Assembly: GCF_904848625.1 (NCBI RefSeq)
Contig: NZ_CAJHCP010000019.1
Coordinates: 1-64,000, forward strand
Direction of reading: 5' to 3'
From: Paraburkholderia metrosideri
GTDB lineage: Bacteria > Pseudomonadota > Gammaproteobacteria > Burkholderiales > Burkholderiaceae
Length of the DNA: 64,000 nt
The notes below the pieces were generated by a model, which was not told the DNA's origin, ran no database searches, and saw only the letters and a list, made by a program, of their open reading frames with translations. Position 1 is the first letter of the stretch. Each line of letters opens with the position of its first letter. The position numbers and the translations under genes were made by a program. Shown here piece by piece: positions 1 to 7,764 of this stretch.

Positions 1-77
1 ACAATCACCACCGCATCAAGCTCAAGCTGAAAGGGCTGAGTCCTGTGATGTACAGAACCCAGCCCTCACGGCATTAG
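1..77 (+). CDS. IS3-family transposase (OrfB/DDE integrase), C-terminal fragment
   Basis: The frame starting at base 3 reads NHHRIKLKLKGLSPVMYRTQ and ends at a TAG at 75-77. The pattern N-RI-KLKG-SPV-YR is the usual C-terminus of IS3-family OrfB transposases, just after the catalytic Glu helix of the rve domain. Only about 24 residues are inside the window, so completeness and activity cannot be judged. It lies immediately inside the putative IS right end. Confidence 0.7.
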   Translation, partial: NHHRIKLKLKGLSPVMYRTQPSRH

Positions 78-110
78 CCAACAACTGTCCAACTTTGCGG
101 GGTCGGTTCA
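1..110 (+). mobile_element. Right end of an IS3-family insertion sequence (rest lies outside the window)
   Basis: The left edge holds the last codons of an IS3-type transposase followed by a short terminal sequence. Bases 85-110, read on the minus strand, begin TGAACCGACCCCGC and continue to GTTGGACAG. This resembles the terminal inverted repeats of IS3-family elements, which often read TGA-C-tG-CCCC followed by AAGTTGGACA. The element probably ends at base 110. The other end and the target duplication cannot be seen, although GCT follows the putative end. The IS lies just downstream of the 3' end of the convergent permease gene. Confidence 0.7.
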
Positions 111-190
111 GCTGAGCGCAAACTCAGGCGGGCTTTTTTCAATACGCCGGACCCAACCAGGATCCGGCTATCAGCATTCAGCACAGCACG

Positions 191-1786
191 TTAATGTGCG
201 CCCATGCCTTCGAGCACTTCGTCGTGCGTCTGGCGTTCTTCCAGGTAGTCCGAGCGATAACCGCTGCTCACGCCCCAGTAGTAGAACACCAGCGCGAACG
301 CGATCACCACCAGCATGTCCCAGCCGTACGGCAGGATGCCGAAACCGCCAAACTCCTTGCTGCCGATCAGCGACAGCACCGCCATCACCGGCAGATACGC
401 GACCAGCCACCATGCGGCCTTCAGATCGCGGCCCCAGCCGGCAAAACCCGACTTCGCCTGAAAGTAGAAGTACACCGGCAATGCGACGACCATCAGCAGA
501 ATGATTTCGCCGGTGAGCGGCCACTTTGCCCAGTACAGGATCAGCGACGCGCAAGTGAACGCGAACGGTGCAATCACCTTCATGCCGACGATATGCAGCG
601 GACGCTCAAGGTCCGTCGCCGCGCGGCGCAGCGCCATCAAGCTGATCGGACCCGTCAGGTACGAGATCACGGTCGCCACCGAAATCACCGCCGCGAGCGA
701 GCTCCAGCCGCGGAAGAAGAACAGGAAAATGAACGACACCAGCAGGTTGAACCACATCGCCTGACGCGGCACGCCGTAGAACGGGTGCACGTTGCCGAAC
801 ATCTTCGGCATCGTGTTGTTGCGCTCCATCGCGTAGATCATGCGGGTCGTGGTCGCCATGTACGTCGTACCCGTACCGCTCGGGCTGACGAATGCGTCGA
901 CGTACAGCAGGATCGCGAGCCAGTTCAGGTTCAGCGCGATCGCGAGTTCCGCGAACGGCGAAGCGAAGTTGAAGTGGCTCCAGCCCTTCATCACGTCGGT
1001 CGGGTTCACCGCGCCGATATACGCGATCTGCAGCAGCACGTAGATCACGAGAGCCAGCAGGATCGAGCCGATCACCGCGAACGGCACGCTCTTGGCCGGA
1101 TTACGCGCTTCACCCGCGAGGTTGATCGGGCTCTGAAAGCCGTTGAATGCGAACACGATGCCGCTGGTCGCAACCGCAGTGAATACCGACGACCAGCCAT
1201 ACGGCGCGAAACTGCTCGCTTCACCGAAGTTTTCCTTGTGGAAACCCGTCAGCATCAAGCCGAGGATCGTCGCGCCGGGAATCAGGAACTTGAAGATCGT
1301 GATCGCCGAATTGGCGCGCGCAAACAACTTCACGCCCCAGTAGTTCAGCAGGAAGTAAATGATCACAAGACCCGCGGAGAGTAATAACCCGTTAGTCGTT
1401 AATGATCCATTCACGAATAGCGCATGAGCCCATGGATATGGCCAGGTACTCATATATTGAATGGATGCTTCAGCCTCGATTGGAATCACCGAGACAATGG
1501 CAATCCAGTTGGCCCACGCGCTGATGAAACCCACCAGCGCACCATGCGAATAGCGCGCGTAACGCACCATGCCGCCTGATTCCGGGAACATCGCGCCGAG
1601 TTCGGCATAGGTCAACGCAATCGCGAGAATCACGACCGCACCGATAATCCACGCACAAATGGAAGCAGGACCTGCAATTTTTGCGGCCTTCCACGCGCCG
1701 AACAGCCAGCCCGACCCAATGATGGAGCCGAGGCCGGTCAGCATCAGCGCGAATGGCCCGATGTTCCGTTGTATAGAACTTTTCAC
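191..1786 (-). CDS. APC-family amino acid permease
   Basis: A 531-residue integral membrane protein with about 12 hydrophobic segments. The N-terminal GLGSIIGSGWLFG, with the helix-breaking G-S-I-I-G-S-G motif that contacts the amino acid backbone, and the following FPESGGMVRYARY are hallmarks of the amino acid-polyamine-organocation superfamily. It should import an amino acid by proton symport across the inner membrane; the aspartate:proton symporter subgroup (YveA-like) is a possible but unproven match. The start chosen is the GTG at 1786, because AGGAG lies 5 nt upstream. An upstream in-frame ATG at 1864 has no ribosome site and would add 26 polar residues. The gene stands alone, with an IS end beyond its 3' side and inverted repeats upstream that may be operators. 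Confidence 0.85.
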   Translation of the reverse strand: MKSSIQRNIGPFALMLTGLGSIIGSGWLFGAWKAAKIAGPASICAWIIGAVVILAIALTYAELGAMFPESGGMVRYARYSHGALVGFISAWANWIAIVSVIPIEAEASIQYMSTWPYPWAHALFVNGSLTTNGLLLSAGLVIIYFLLNYWGVKLFARANSAITIFKFLIPGATILGLMLTGFHKENFGEASSFAPYGWSSVFTAVATSGIVFAFNGFQSPINLAGEARNPAKSVPFAVIGSILLALVIYVLLQIAYIGAVNPTDVMKGWSHFNFASPFAELAIALNLNWLAILLYVDAFVSPSGTGTTYMATTTRMIYAMERNNTMPKMFGNVHPFYGVPRQAMWFNLLVSFIFLFFFRGWSSLAAVISVATVISYLTGPISLMALRRAATDLERPLHIVGMKVIAPFAFTCASLILYWAKWPLTGEIILLMVVALPVYFYFQAKSGFAGWGRDLKAAWWLVAYLPVMAVLSLIGSKEFGGFGILPYGWDMLVVIAFALVFYYWGVSSGYRSDYLEERQTHDEVLEGMGAH

Positions 1787-1853
1787 GTATTCTCCTGTTT
1801 CAGAACCATGTCGGCACCGCGTGGCATCGCTTGTGGCGCTGGAGACGGGGTGA

Positions 1854-1869
1854 CGCGCATGCATGCGCG
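1854..1869. repeat. 16-bp perfect palindrome upstream of the permease
   Basis: CGCGCATGCATGCGCG is its own reverse complement. It lies about 70-85 bp upstream of the permease GTG start, between that start and a longer dyad at 1889-1928. It may be a regulator site or a chance GC-rich palindrome. No -10/-35 could be placed with confidence beside it. Confidence 0.4.
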
Positions 1870-1888
1870 ACGGGTTCCATTCTAATCA

Positions 1889-1928
1889 GGTGCAACCGAC
1901 GCGCGGCGCGTAGTTTAACGGTTGCACC
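1889..1928. promoter_or_regulatory. Inverted repeat, candidate operator for the permease
   Basis: GGTGCAACCG at 1889-1898 is matched exactly by its reverse complement CGGTTGCACC at 1919-1928, with a 20-nt spacer. The arms are 10 bp with no mismatch. The dyad is 100-140 bp upstream of the permease start in the permease-cspA intergenic region. The size suits binding by a dimeric regulator or a DNA loop between two half-sites. The regulator is unknown. Confidence 0.4.
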
Positions 1929-2042
1929 GTCTCGTTGCAGCGAAACCAAGGGTTCTCCCTGAGAAAATTCTGGAGAGGCAGCAAGATTTGTAAGCAACTT
2001 TCGCGCCATTCGTCAAATATTCGTAAAGATCTCGGGAGACTG

Positions 2043-2071
2043 TTGACCTTCTCTCAAAATGGCCGTATAAC
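2043..2071 (+). promoter_or_regulatory. Sigma-70 promoter of cspA
   Basis: TTGACC at 2043-2048 and TATAAC at 2066-2071 are separated by exactly 17 bp, a near-consensus sigma-70 promoter facing cspA. Transcription would start near 2078 and give a 5' leader of about 140 nt before the cspA ATG. Long structured leaders are typical of cold-shock csp mRNAs, where they control translation by temperature. The remaining part of the 1787-2217 gap holds only the two inverted repeats listed separately. Confidence 0.65.
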
Positions 2072-2217
2072 GTCCGGGCAGGATTTCAAGCGGCGAGTGA
2101 ATTGGTCTTTCGTAGGTCGCCCATCAACGGTACTCCGGTTGTCCCATTACCCCCTTCCTTGATTTTCATGCACTTTCTGGGCTTCGGCCTTATTTACCAT
2201 CTTTAGGAACAAGTAAT

Positions 2218-2421
2218 ATGGAAACCGGTACCGTCAAGTGGTTCAATGACGCAAAGGGCTTTGGCTTCATCACGCCGGACGGCGGTGGCGAAGATCTGTT
2301 TGCGCATTTCTCGGAAATCCGCACGGAAGGCTTCAAGACGCTGCAAGAAAACCAAAAGGTTACGTTTGAAGTCAAGACGGGCCCGAAGGGCAAGCAAGCT
2401 GCTAACATCAAGCCGGCGTAA
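2218..2421 (+). CDS. cspA: Cold-shock protein, CspA family
   Basis: A complete 67-residue cold-shock domain protein of the normal length for the family. The RNA-binding motifs are KGFGFI (RNP1, residues 13-18) and DLFAHF (RNP2, 26-31), with the usual N-terminal GTVKWFN. Such proteins bind single-stranded RNA and DNA and melt mRNA structure in the cytoplasm. The start is preceded by AGGA eight nt upstream. The gene is monocistronic, with a good sigma-70 promoter about 150 bp upstream and a strong terminator just after it. Whether it is truly cold-induced or constitutive cannot be read from the sequence. Confidence 0.95.
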   Translation: METGTVKWFNDAKGFGFITPDGGGEDLFAHFSEIRTEGFKTLQENQKVTFEVKTGPKGKQAANIKPA

Positions 2422-2445
2422 GCAGGCAAGCTTCCTTCTGGACGC

Positions 2446-2475
2446 AAAAAACCCCGCCAAGGCGGGGTTTTTTTA
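2446..2475. terminator. Bidirectional Rho-independent terminator after cspA
   Basis: A CCCCGCC/GGCGGGG stem with an AA turn is flanked by A6 on the left and T7 on the right. It ends cspA on the plus strand. Read on the minus strand it can also end the Hsp70-like gene whose stop is at 2546. Confidence 0.9.
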
Positions 2476-2545
2476 TATCCATTGCAATTGAATCGATTTG
2501 AATGCGGTGATTATCTTCGCGATATGCGATTGATTAGTTTCGGGT

Positions 2546-3796
2546 TTATCCGAAGATACGGCGTGCGTGAATACCAAGTCCTGTTGCAACGCTGGCGAGT
2601 CGATCGCCGAATACCGCTTTCGCATCCGGGAACGCCGCCGCCAATGCGCCCGACAAAAACGCGAGGCCGGTTGAGCCGCCGGTGAAGTAAATAGCGTCGA
2701 CGTCGCGGGCCGCGACGCCCGCTGCCTGAACCGTATCGCGCGCCGCCTGTACGATGCGCAGCGTTTCGTCCTGACCGGCCTTGATCAGTTGTGCTTCGTC
2801 GAATGCGAGGCGCAGGTCGTCTTCCACTTCGTCGAGATCGATCAAGGTCTCGCCGCCCGCCGCCACACCGATCTTCGCTTCTTCCGCATGCGCCGCCAAA
2901 GCGTGCCCAAGACGGCGCTCCACGACGCGCATCAGACGGTCGTGATGCCGGGTCTCAGTGAACAGATGACGCATTAGCGTGAGTTCGCTGACGCGCTTCG
3001 GCGCGTAGACCGTGTTGATCAGGTGCCAGGTGGCCAGATCGAAGTAAATCCGGTTCGGGATTTCGCGCCCTTCCGAATCCAGCGTTTGATAGCCGAGTTC
3101 GCGCAGGATCGTCGCCAGTTCGACGCGGCGGTCGAAGTCCGTGCCGGCAACGTGCACGCCGTGGTGCGCCAGCACGTCTTCCTTGCGCTCAACGCGCTTC
3201 ATCCGCTCGGGCCCCACGCGCACCAGCGAAAAGTCCGACGTACCGCCGCCGATGTCGGCCACCAGCACGAGCCCTTCTTCCGTCAGATGCGATTCGTAAT
3301 CGAACGCGGCTGCGATCGGCTCATACTGAAAGTGGATTTCCCGCAAACCGGTCGCGCGCGCAGCGGCCTCAAGCTGCTGCTGCGCCATCAGATCGGCGCG
3401 CGGGTCGTCGTCGACGAAAAACACCGGGCGGCCCAGCACCGCGCGATTGATCGCGCCGCCGGCACTCTTTTCGGCGGAGCGCTTCAGATGATCGACGAAG
3501 ATCGCGATGATATCTGTGTACTTGATCGCAGTACCGTCACCGAGATCGGTGGAATTCTCGGCGAGCGGCGAGCCGAGAATGCTTTTCATCGAACGCATCA
3601 GACGGCCGTCGAAACCGTCGATGTACGCCGCCAGCGCCGCGCGCCCGAACTCGCGGGTGTCTTCGTCGGTATTGAAGAAGACGGAGGTGGGCAGCGTCGT
3701 ATAGGCGCCTTCGACCGGCGCGAGCTTGAGTTGCGCGCCGTCAGGCACGGCTACGGCCGAGTTGGAAGTACCGAAGTCAATCGCGCAATAGTTCAT
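2546..3796 (-). CDS. Hsp70 family protein, YegD-like
   Basis: A 416-residue actin-fold ATPase of the Hsp70 family. The phosphate-1 motif DFGTSNSAVAV is at the N-terminus, phosphate-2 ADIGGGTSDFSLV near residue 200, then GTDFDRR, and the adenosine motif YFTGGSTGL near the C-terminus. The length covers the nucleotide-binding domain only, with no DnaK-type substrate-binding domain or lid. That matches the YegD subfamily of putative chaperones, whose client is not known. It has its own divergent intergenic region shared with the MFS gene at 3986. No grpE or dnaJ partner is nearby. Confidence 0.85.
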   Translation of the reverse strand: MNYCAIDFGTSNSAVAVPDGAQLKLAPVEGAYTTLPTSVFFNTDEDTREFGRAALAAYIDGFDGRLMRSMKSILGSPLAENSTDLGDGTAIKYTDIIAIFVDHLKRSAEKSAGGAINRAVLGRPVFFVDDDPRADLMAQQQLEAAARATGLREIHFQYEPIAAAFDYESHLTEEGLVLVADIGGGTSDFSLVRVGPERMKRVERKEDVLAHHGVHVAGTDFDRRVELATILRELGYQTLDSEGREIPNRIYFDLATWHLINTVYAPKRVSELTLMRHLFTETRHHDRLMRVVERRLGHALAAHAEEAKIGVAAGGETLIDLDEVEDDLRLAFDEAQLIKAGQDETLRIVQAARDTVQAAGVAARDVDAIYFTGGSTGLAFLSGALAAAFPDAKAVFGDRLASVATGLGIHARRIFG

Positions 3797-3985
3797 GGCA
3801 GGAATCGCCGCTCACGGCTGGCGCGGACAGAAAGGGGAGCGGCTTTGTAACACGAAAGCTCGATCAGCATCAACCAACGCCTCCGAATAGCCGCGATAAA
3901 CGCAAAAGGATCGCTCAACGGAACGAATATTGCTCTTTTGGACAGGATACGCCGCCAAATTTCTTGATTGAGGAGACTTCCAGCA

Positions 3986-5470
3986 ATGAGCGCGCCGCCT
4001 ACCGCCGTTGTCCACGAAAAAAGTGCTGCCCTGATTGAAACGGATCTGCCGTCGCGCCTCGACCGCTTGCCCTGGGGCCGCTTTCACTCGCTGATCGTCG
4101 TGGCGCTGGGCGTGACGTGGCTGCTGGACGGATTGGAGGTGACGCTGGCCGGTGCGGTGGCGAGCGCGTTGAAATCGAGCCCGGCGTTGCGCTTTACCAA
4201 CGCTGACGTGGGTCTGGCGGGCAGCGCGTACATCGCGGGGGCGGTGCTCGGCGCGCTCGGTTTTGGTTGGCTGACCGACCGGTTGGGTCGGAGGAAACTC
4301 TTTTTCATCACGCTCGCGCTTTATCTGGCCGCCACGGCGGCCACCGCTTTTTCATGGAATCTGGCGAGCTTTCTGCTGTTCCGCTTTCTGACCGGTGCGG
4401 GCATCGGCGGCGAATACACGGCGATCAACTCGACCATTCAGGAGTTCACGCCAGCCCGCGTGCGCGGCTGGACCGACCTTGGGATCAACGGCACGTTCTG
4501 GGTCGGCGCGGGGCTCGGCGCAGCGGGCTCGCTGATCCTGCTCGATCCTCATTTGCTGCCTTCCGACTGGGGCTGGCGGGCATGCTTCTTCATCGGAGCA
4601 ATACTGGCCCTGGCAATTCTGCCGATGCGCATCTGGGTCCCGGAGAGCCCACGCTGGCTTCTGACGCACGGCGACGAGCGCGATGCGCGTTCCATCGTCG
4701 AAGGCATTGAAGCGCGGTTTCGCGCCGAGGGCCACACGCTTTCTGACCAGCATCTCACCCGCCTGCGTTTGCGGGCTCGCGGCCACACACCGTTGAAAGA
4801 AGTTTTCCACACCCTCTTCAACGTCCACCGCCGGCGCGCGTTAGTCGGCCTGAGCCTGATGACCGCGCAGGCGTTCTTCTACAACGCGATCTTTTTCACC
4901 TACGCGCTGGTGCTCACCGATTTCTATCACGTGCCGGGCGACCACATCGGCTGGTATCTGCTGCCGTTCGCGCTCGGCAATTTCCTCGGCCCCTTGCTGC
5001 TCGGCCGCCTTTTCGATGTGATCGGACGACGCAAGATGATCGCCACGACCTACGGGCTGTCCGCGATCCTGCTGACGCTGAGCGGCTATCTGTTCGAGCA
5101 GAACCTGCTCACCGTGGTGACGCAGACCATCGCGTGGATGGTGATTTTCTTCTTCGCGTCGGCTGCGGCGAGTTCGGCGTATCTGACGGTCAGCGAATCG
5201 TTTCCGCTCGAAATCCGCGCGTTGGCGATCGCGGTGTTCTACGCGTTCGGAACGGCGCTCGGCGGTATCGTCGGACCGGCATTTTTTGGCCGCTTGATCG
5301 ATACGCATCAACGCAGTGCGGTGTTTTCAGGCTATCTGGTCGGCTCGGCGCTGATGCTGGCGGCGGCGATCATCGCGGCAATCTGGGGGGTGGATGCGGA
5401 ACGGAAGTCGCTGGAGAGCGTGGCGGCACCGCTATCGAGCGTCGCGGATACCGTAGACGGCGCGGAATAA
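3986..5470 (+). CDS. MFS transporter, sugar/metabolite:proton symporter type
   Basis: A 494-residue, 12-helix major facilitator. It has the loop 2-3 motif LTDRLGRRKLF, the TM5 region AGIGGEYTAINS, and after TM6 the VPESPRWLL motif that marks the sugar-porter and metabolite:H+ symporter branch. A second RLFDVIGRRK motif is at loop 8-9. The substrate cannot be deduced. The start at 3986 is chosen because GAGGAG ends 10 nt upstream; an in-frame TTG at 3968 would precede the ribosome site. Divergent from the Hsp70-like gene, convergent with the nitroreductase, with a shared terminator between. Confidence 0.85.
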   Translation: MSAPPTAVVHEKSAALIETDLPSRLDRLPWGRFHSLIVVALGVTWLLDGLEVTLAGAVASALKSSPALRFTNADVGLAGSAYIAGAVLGALGFGWLTDRLGRRKLFFITLALYLAATAATAFSWNLASFLLFRFLTGAGIGGEYTAINSTIQEFTPARVRGWTDLGINGTFWVGAGLGAAGSLILLDPHLLPSDWGWRACFFIGAILALAILPMRIWVPESPRWLLTHGDERDARSIVEGIEARFRAEGHTLSDQHLTRLRLRARGHTPLKEVFHTLFNVHRRRALVGLSLMTAQAFFYNAIFFTYALVLTDFYHVPGDHIGWYLLPFALGNFLGPLLLGRLFDVIGRRKMIATTYGLSAILLTLSGYLFEQNLLTVVTQTIAWMVIFFFASAAASSAYLTVSESFPLEIRALAIAVFYAFGTALGGIVGPAFFGRLIDTHQRSAVFSGYLVGSALMLAAAIIAAIWGVDAERKSLESVAAPLSSVADTVDGAE

Positions 5471-5500
5471 AAAACGCGCGGTCGGCGCCGCGCATTTTGC
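5467..5500. terminator. Bidirectional terminator between MFS and nitroreductase genes
   Basis: The stem GCGCGG (5476-5481) pairs with CCGCGC (5488-5493). It is flanked by an A-run on the left, which reads as TTTTTT on the minus strand, and by ATTTTG on the right. It can terminate both converging genes. Confidence 0.7.
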
Positions 5501-5530
5501 CTGTTTCCAATCAGCCTTCGAAACGGCCGC

Positions 5531-6124
5531 TCAAAGCGCCTTCTTCCAGCCACCGCCATAAGCAATATCAGCCAGCGGCAAACGCTGACGCACCGACTTC
5601 TCACGCTCTCGCAGCACCGGATCGAGCTTGTCGACATCGCCGTAATGGCCGAGCGCGATCATTGCGATCACTTCGACGTCGCTCGGCAGATTGAAGGCCG
5701 TGCGGAACGCGTTGGGATCGAAGCCGCTCATCTGATGCGCGGCAAGACCGAGCGCGTGCGCCTGCAACACCAGCGCCATAGCCGCCGCGCCTGCGTCGTA
5801 AGGCGCGCAGCGATTCACTTCACCTTTGTTGGTGAGCGTATGCGTAGTCACGGCAATCAGCACCGGCGCGGGTGCATTCCAGCCCTGGTTGAACGGCACC
5901 AGCGTGGCGAAGGCCTGCTTGAACGAGACTTCATCGACGCTACGGTCGAATACGAGAAAACGCCACGGTTGCGCGTTATACGAAGACGGCGCCCAGCGAG
6001 CCGCTTCGAGCACGGCACGCAGATTCTCGCGGCTCACCGGCTCGCTCGAATACGCGCGCGGGCTCCAGCGGCCCGCGATCAGCTCGTGGATGGCAACTGT
6101 GGTAGGGGCGGGTTTGTTGGTCAT
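5531..6124 (-). CDS. Nitroreductase family protein (FMN-dependent)
   Basis: A 197-residue protein of the NfsB/NOX-like flavin fold. The N-terminal block RWSPRAYSSEPVSRENL and the following ARWAPSSYNAQPWRFLVF are the typical FMN phosphate and ribityl binding segments. The C-terminal half carries IALGHYGDVDKL. Members reduce nitro groups, quinones or other acceptors with NAD(P)H as homodimers; the natural substrate here is unknown. It is a single gene. The 6125-6240 intergenic stretch shows no clear promoter. Confidence 0.88.
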   Translation of the reverse strand: MTNKPAPTTVAIHELIAGRWSPRAYSSEPVSRENLRAVLEAARWAPSSYNAQPWRFLVFDRSVDEVSFKQAFATLVPFNQGWNAPAPVLIAVTTHTLTNKGEVNRCAPYDAGAAAMALVLQAHALGLAAHQMSGFDPNAFRTAFNLPSDVEVIAMIALGHYGDVDKLDPVLREREKSVRQRLPLADIAYGGGWKKAL

Positions 6125-6239
6125 GCGCTTCTCTCGGGTCGAAATTCATGAACACCGGGCGGCTGCCCGGGGCCACATAGCATAACCGGGCTTCGGCGCT
6201 CGTGCTCCAACTGGCGGGTAGTTTGTCGTGACACGGAGT

Positions 6240-6272
6240 GGAAAAGAAAACGGCCCCGTATGGGGGCCGTTG
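6240..6272 (-). terminator. Rho-independent terminator after the minus-strand MFS gene
   Basis: The stem ACGGCCCC (6250-6257) pairs with GGGGCCGT (6263-6270), loop GTATG. Reading the minus strand, the stem is followed by TTTTCTTTTC. It lies about 50 nt past the stop of the MFS gene at 6322. Confidence 0.75.
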
Positions 6273-6321
6273 ATCGTTCAAGCCGTTTAACACCGCCACG
6301 GAGCGCTCGCGGCCCGTCGTG

Positions 6322-7605
6322 TCACACGGCTTGCGTCTCCGGCACCTTGGCCGGCTTGTTGATCTGCAACACGATCACCGCTGCGACCAGACACAAGCCC
6401 CCCGAAATCATCGACGCCACCGTGTAAGTACCGAGGCTCGCGCGCAACATGCCGGCACCGAGCGCCGCGAACGCCGCGCCGAGCTGATGGCCCGCCACGA
6501 TCCAGCCGAATACAACAGGAGCCGACTCCTTGCCGTAGACATCCGTCGCGAGACGCACGGTCGGCGGAACGGTGGCGATCCAGTCAAGACCGTAGAACAC
6601 GGCAAATAGCGGCAAACCAAAGAAGTCGATACCAAAAGCGTGCGGCAGATACATCAGCGACAAACCGCGCAGCCCGTAGTACCAGAACAGCAGCACGCGG
6701 CTATTGAAGCGGTCCGACAGCCAGCCCGACAGCGTCGTGCCGAACAGATCGAAGATACCCATCGCGGCCAGCAGCGACGCGCCCTGCACTTCCGTCATCC
6801 CGTAGTCGCCGCACATCGCGATCAGATGGGTGCCGACGTAACCATTGGTGCTCGCGCCGCAGATAAAGAAACTGAAGAACAGCAGCCAGAAGTCACGCGT
6901 TTTGCTCGCCATGGCAAGCGTACCGAAGGCGATGGCAAGCGGATTCTGTTTGTTGACGGCACTGGCTTGCGGCGCATCGTGCGGCTCGCCATACGGGCGC
7001 AGTTTCATATCTGCCGGACGTTCGGGCAGCAGAAACGCGACTAGCGGAATCACCACCGCCGCCGCGAGCGCGACGACCCACACGACCTGCCGCCAGCCGT
7101 AATGCTCGGCGATGGCAGCCAGCATCGGCAGAAATACGAGTTGGCCGGTGGCTGAACTGGCCGTGAGAATGCCCATGACGAGGCCGCGTCGCGTAGTGAA
7201 CCAGCGCGTCACCACGGTCGCCGACAGCGACAGCGCTGCCACCCCCGTCGAGCCGCCGACCATCACGCCCCAGATCAGCACCATCTGCCACGGATGCGTC
7301 ATCAGTGACGACAGCGCGACGCCCGCCGCCATCGTGCCGAGCGCGGCCAGCAGCGTCGGACGGATACCAAAGCGCTGCATCGCCGCCGCCGCGAACGGCC
7401 CCATCAGCCCATAAAGCGCGATGTTCACGGAGATCGCGAGCGAGATCGTCGCGCGGCTCCAGCCAAACTGATGCTCGAGCGGCACCATCATCACGCTCGG
7501 CGTGGCGCGCGTGCCGGCCGCGGCCAGCAACACCAGAAACACCACCGCAACGGTCAACCACCCGTAGTGGAAACGCCCGCCAATCAGTCTCGCTGCCCAG
7601 TTCAT
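6322..7605 (-). CDS. MFS transporter, divergent from a TetR regulator
   Basis: A 427-residue major facilitator with about 12 membrane helices. It begins MNWAARLIGGRFHYGW, a sequence shared by the monocarboxylate/oxalate-formate-like MFS branch, and has a loop motif GWLSDRFNSRVLL in the second half. The substrate is unknown; exporters under TetR control often remove toxic organics, but import is equally possible. The start at 7605 is preceded by GGGAG five nt upstream. The longer in-frame extension to 7731 would run through the operator region. Expression is probably repressed by the divergent TetR protein. Confidence 0.85.
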   Translation of the reverse strand: MNWAARLIGGRFHYGWLTVAVVFLVLLAAAGTRATPSVMMVPLEHQFGWSRATISLAISVNIALYGLMGPFAAAAMQRFGIRPTLLAALGTMAAGVALSSLMTHPWQMVLIWGVMVGGSTGVAALSLSATVVTRWFTTRRGLVMGILTASSATGQLVFLPMLAAIAEHYGWRQVVWVVALAAAVVIPLVAFLLPERPADMKLRPYGEPHDAPQASAVNKQNPLAIAFGTLAMASKTRDFWLLFFSFFICGASTNGYVGTHLIAMCGDYGMTEVQGASLLAAMGIFDLFGTTLSGWLSDRFNSRVLLFWYYGLRGLSLMYLPHAFGIDFFGLPLFAVFYGLDWIATVPPTVRLATDVYGKESAPVVFGWIVAGHQLGAAFAALGAGMLRASLGTYTVASMISGGLCLVAAVIVLQINKPAKVPETQAV

Positions 7606-7671
7606 TGATTCTCCCGTCGACGCCTGTCCCGAGGCTGCGTCGCTTGCATTATTACGGCTTTCGTAAATGAC

Positions 7672-7691
7672 TTGTGACAGATCAGTCACAA
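7672..7691. promoter_or_regulatory. Operator dyad in the MFS-tetR intergenic region
   Basis: TTGTGAC (7672-7678) and its exact reverse complement GTCACAA (7685-7691) flank a 6-bp spacer, AGATCA. The dyad is about 70 bp upstream of the MFS start and 75 bp upstream of tetR. A second, different dyad lies 20 bp away. This one may bind a different regulator, because the arm sequences are not the same. Confidence 0.5.
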
Positions 7692-7697
7692 TTGTGG

Positions 7698-7726
7698 TTG
7701 CGATGTTAGTTACTGGTCGGTAACAT
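7698..7726 (+). promoter_or_regulatory. tetR promoter with overlapping operator
   Basis: TTGCGA (7698-7703) and TAACAT (7721-7726) with a 17-bp spacer make a sigma-70-like promoter for the TetR gene. The same stretch holds nested dyads: GTTAC/GTAAC (7709-7713 and 7720-7724) and ATGTTA/TAACAT (7703-7708 and 7721-7726). A repressor bound here would sit between -35 and -10, which is the usual layout for TetR autoregulation and control of the divergent gene. Confidence 0.55.
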
Positions 7727-7764
7727 GTCAAGGCGTCAATTCAATTTTCCATTCAGGTGGCCCC

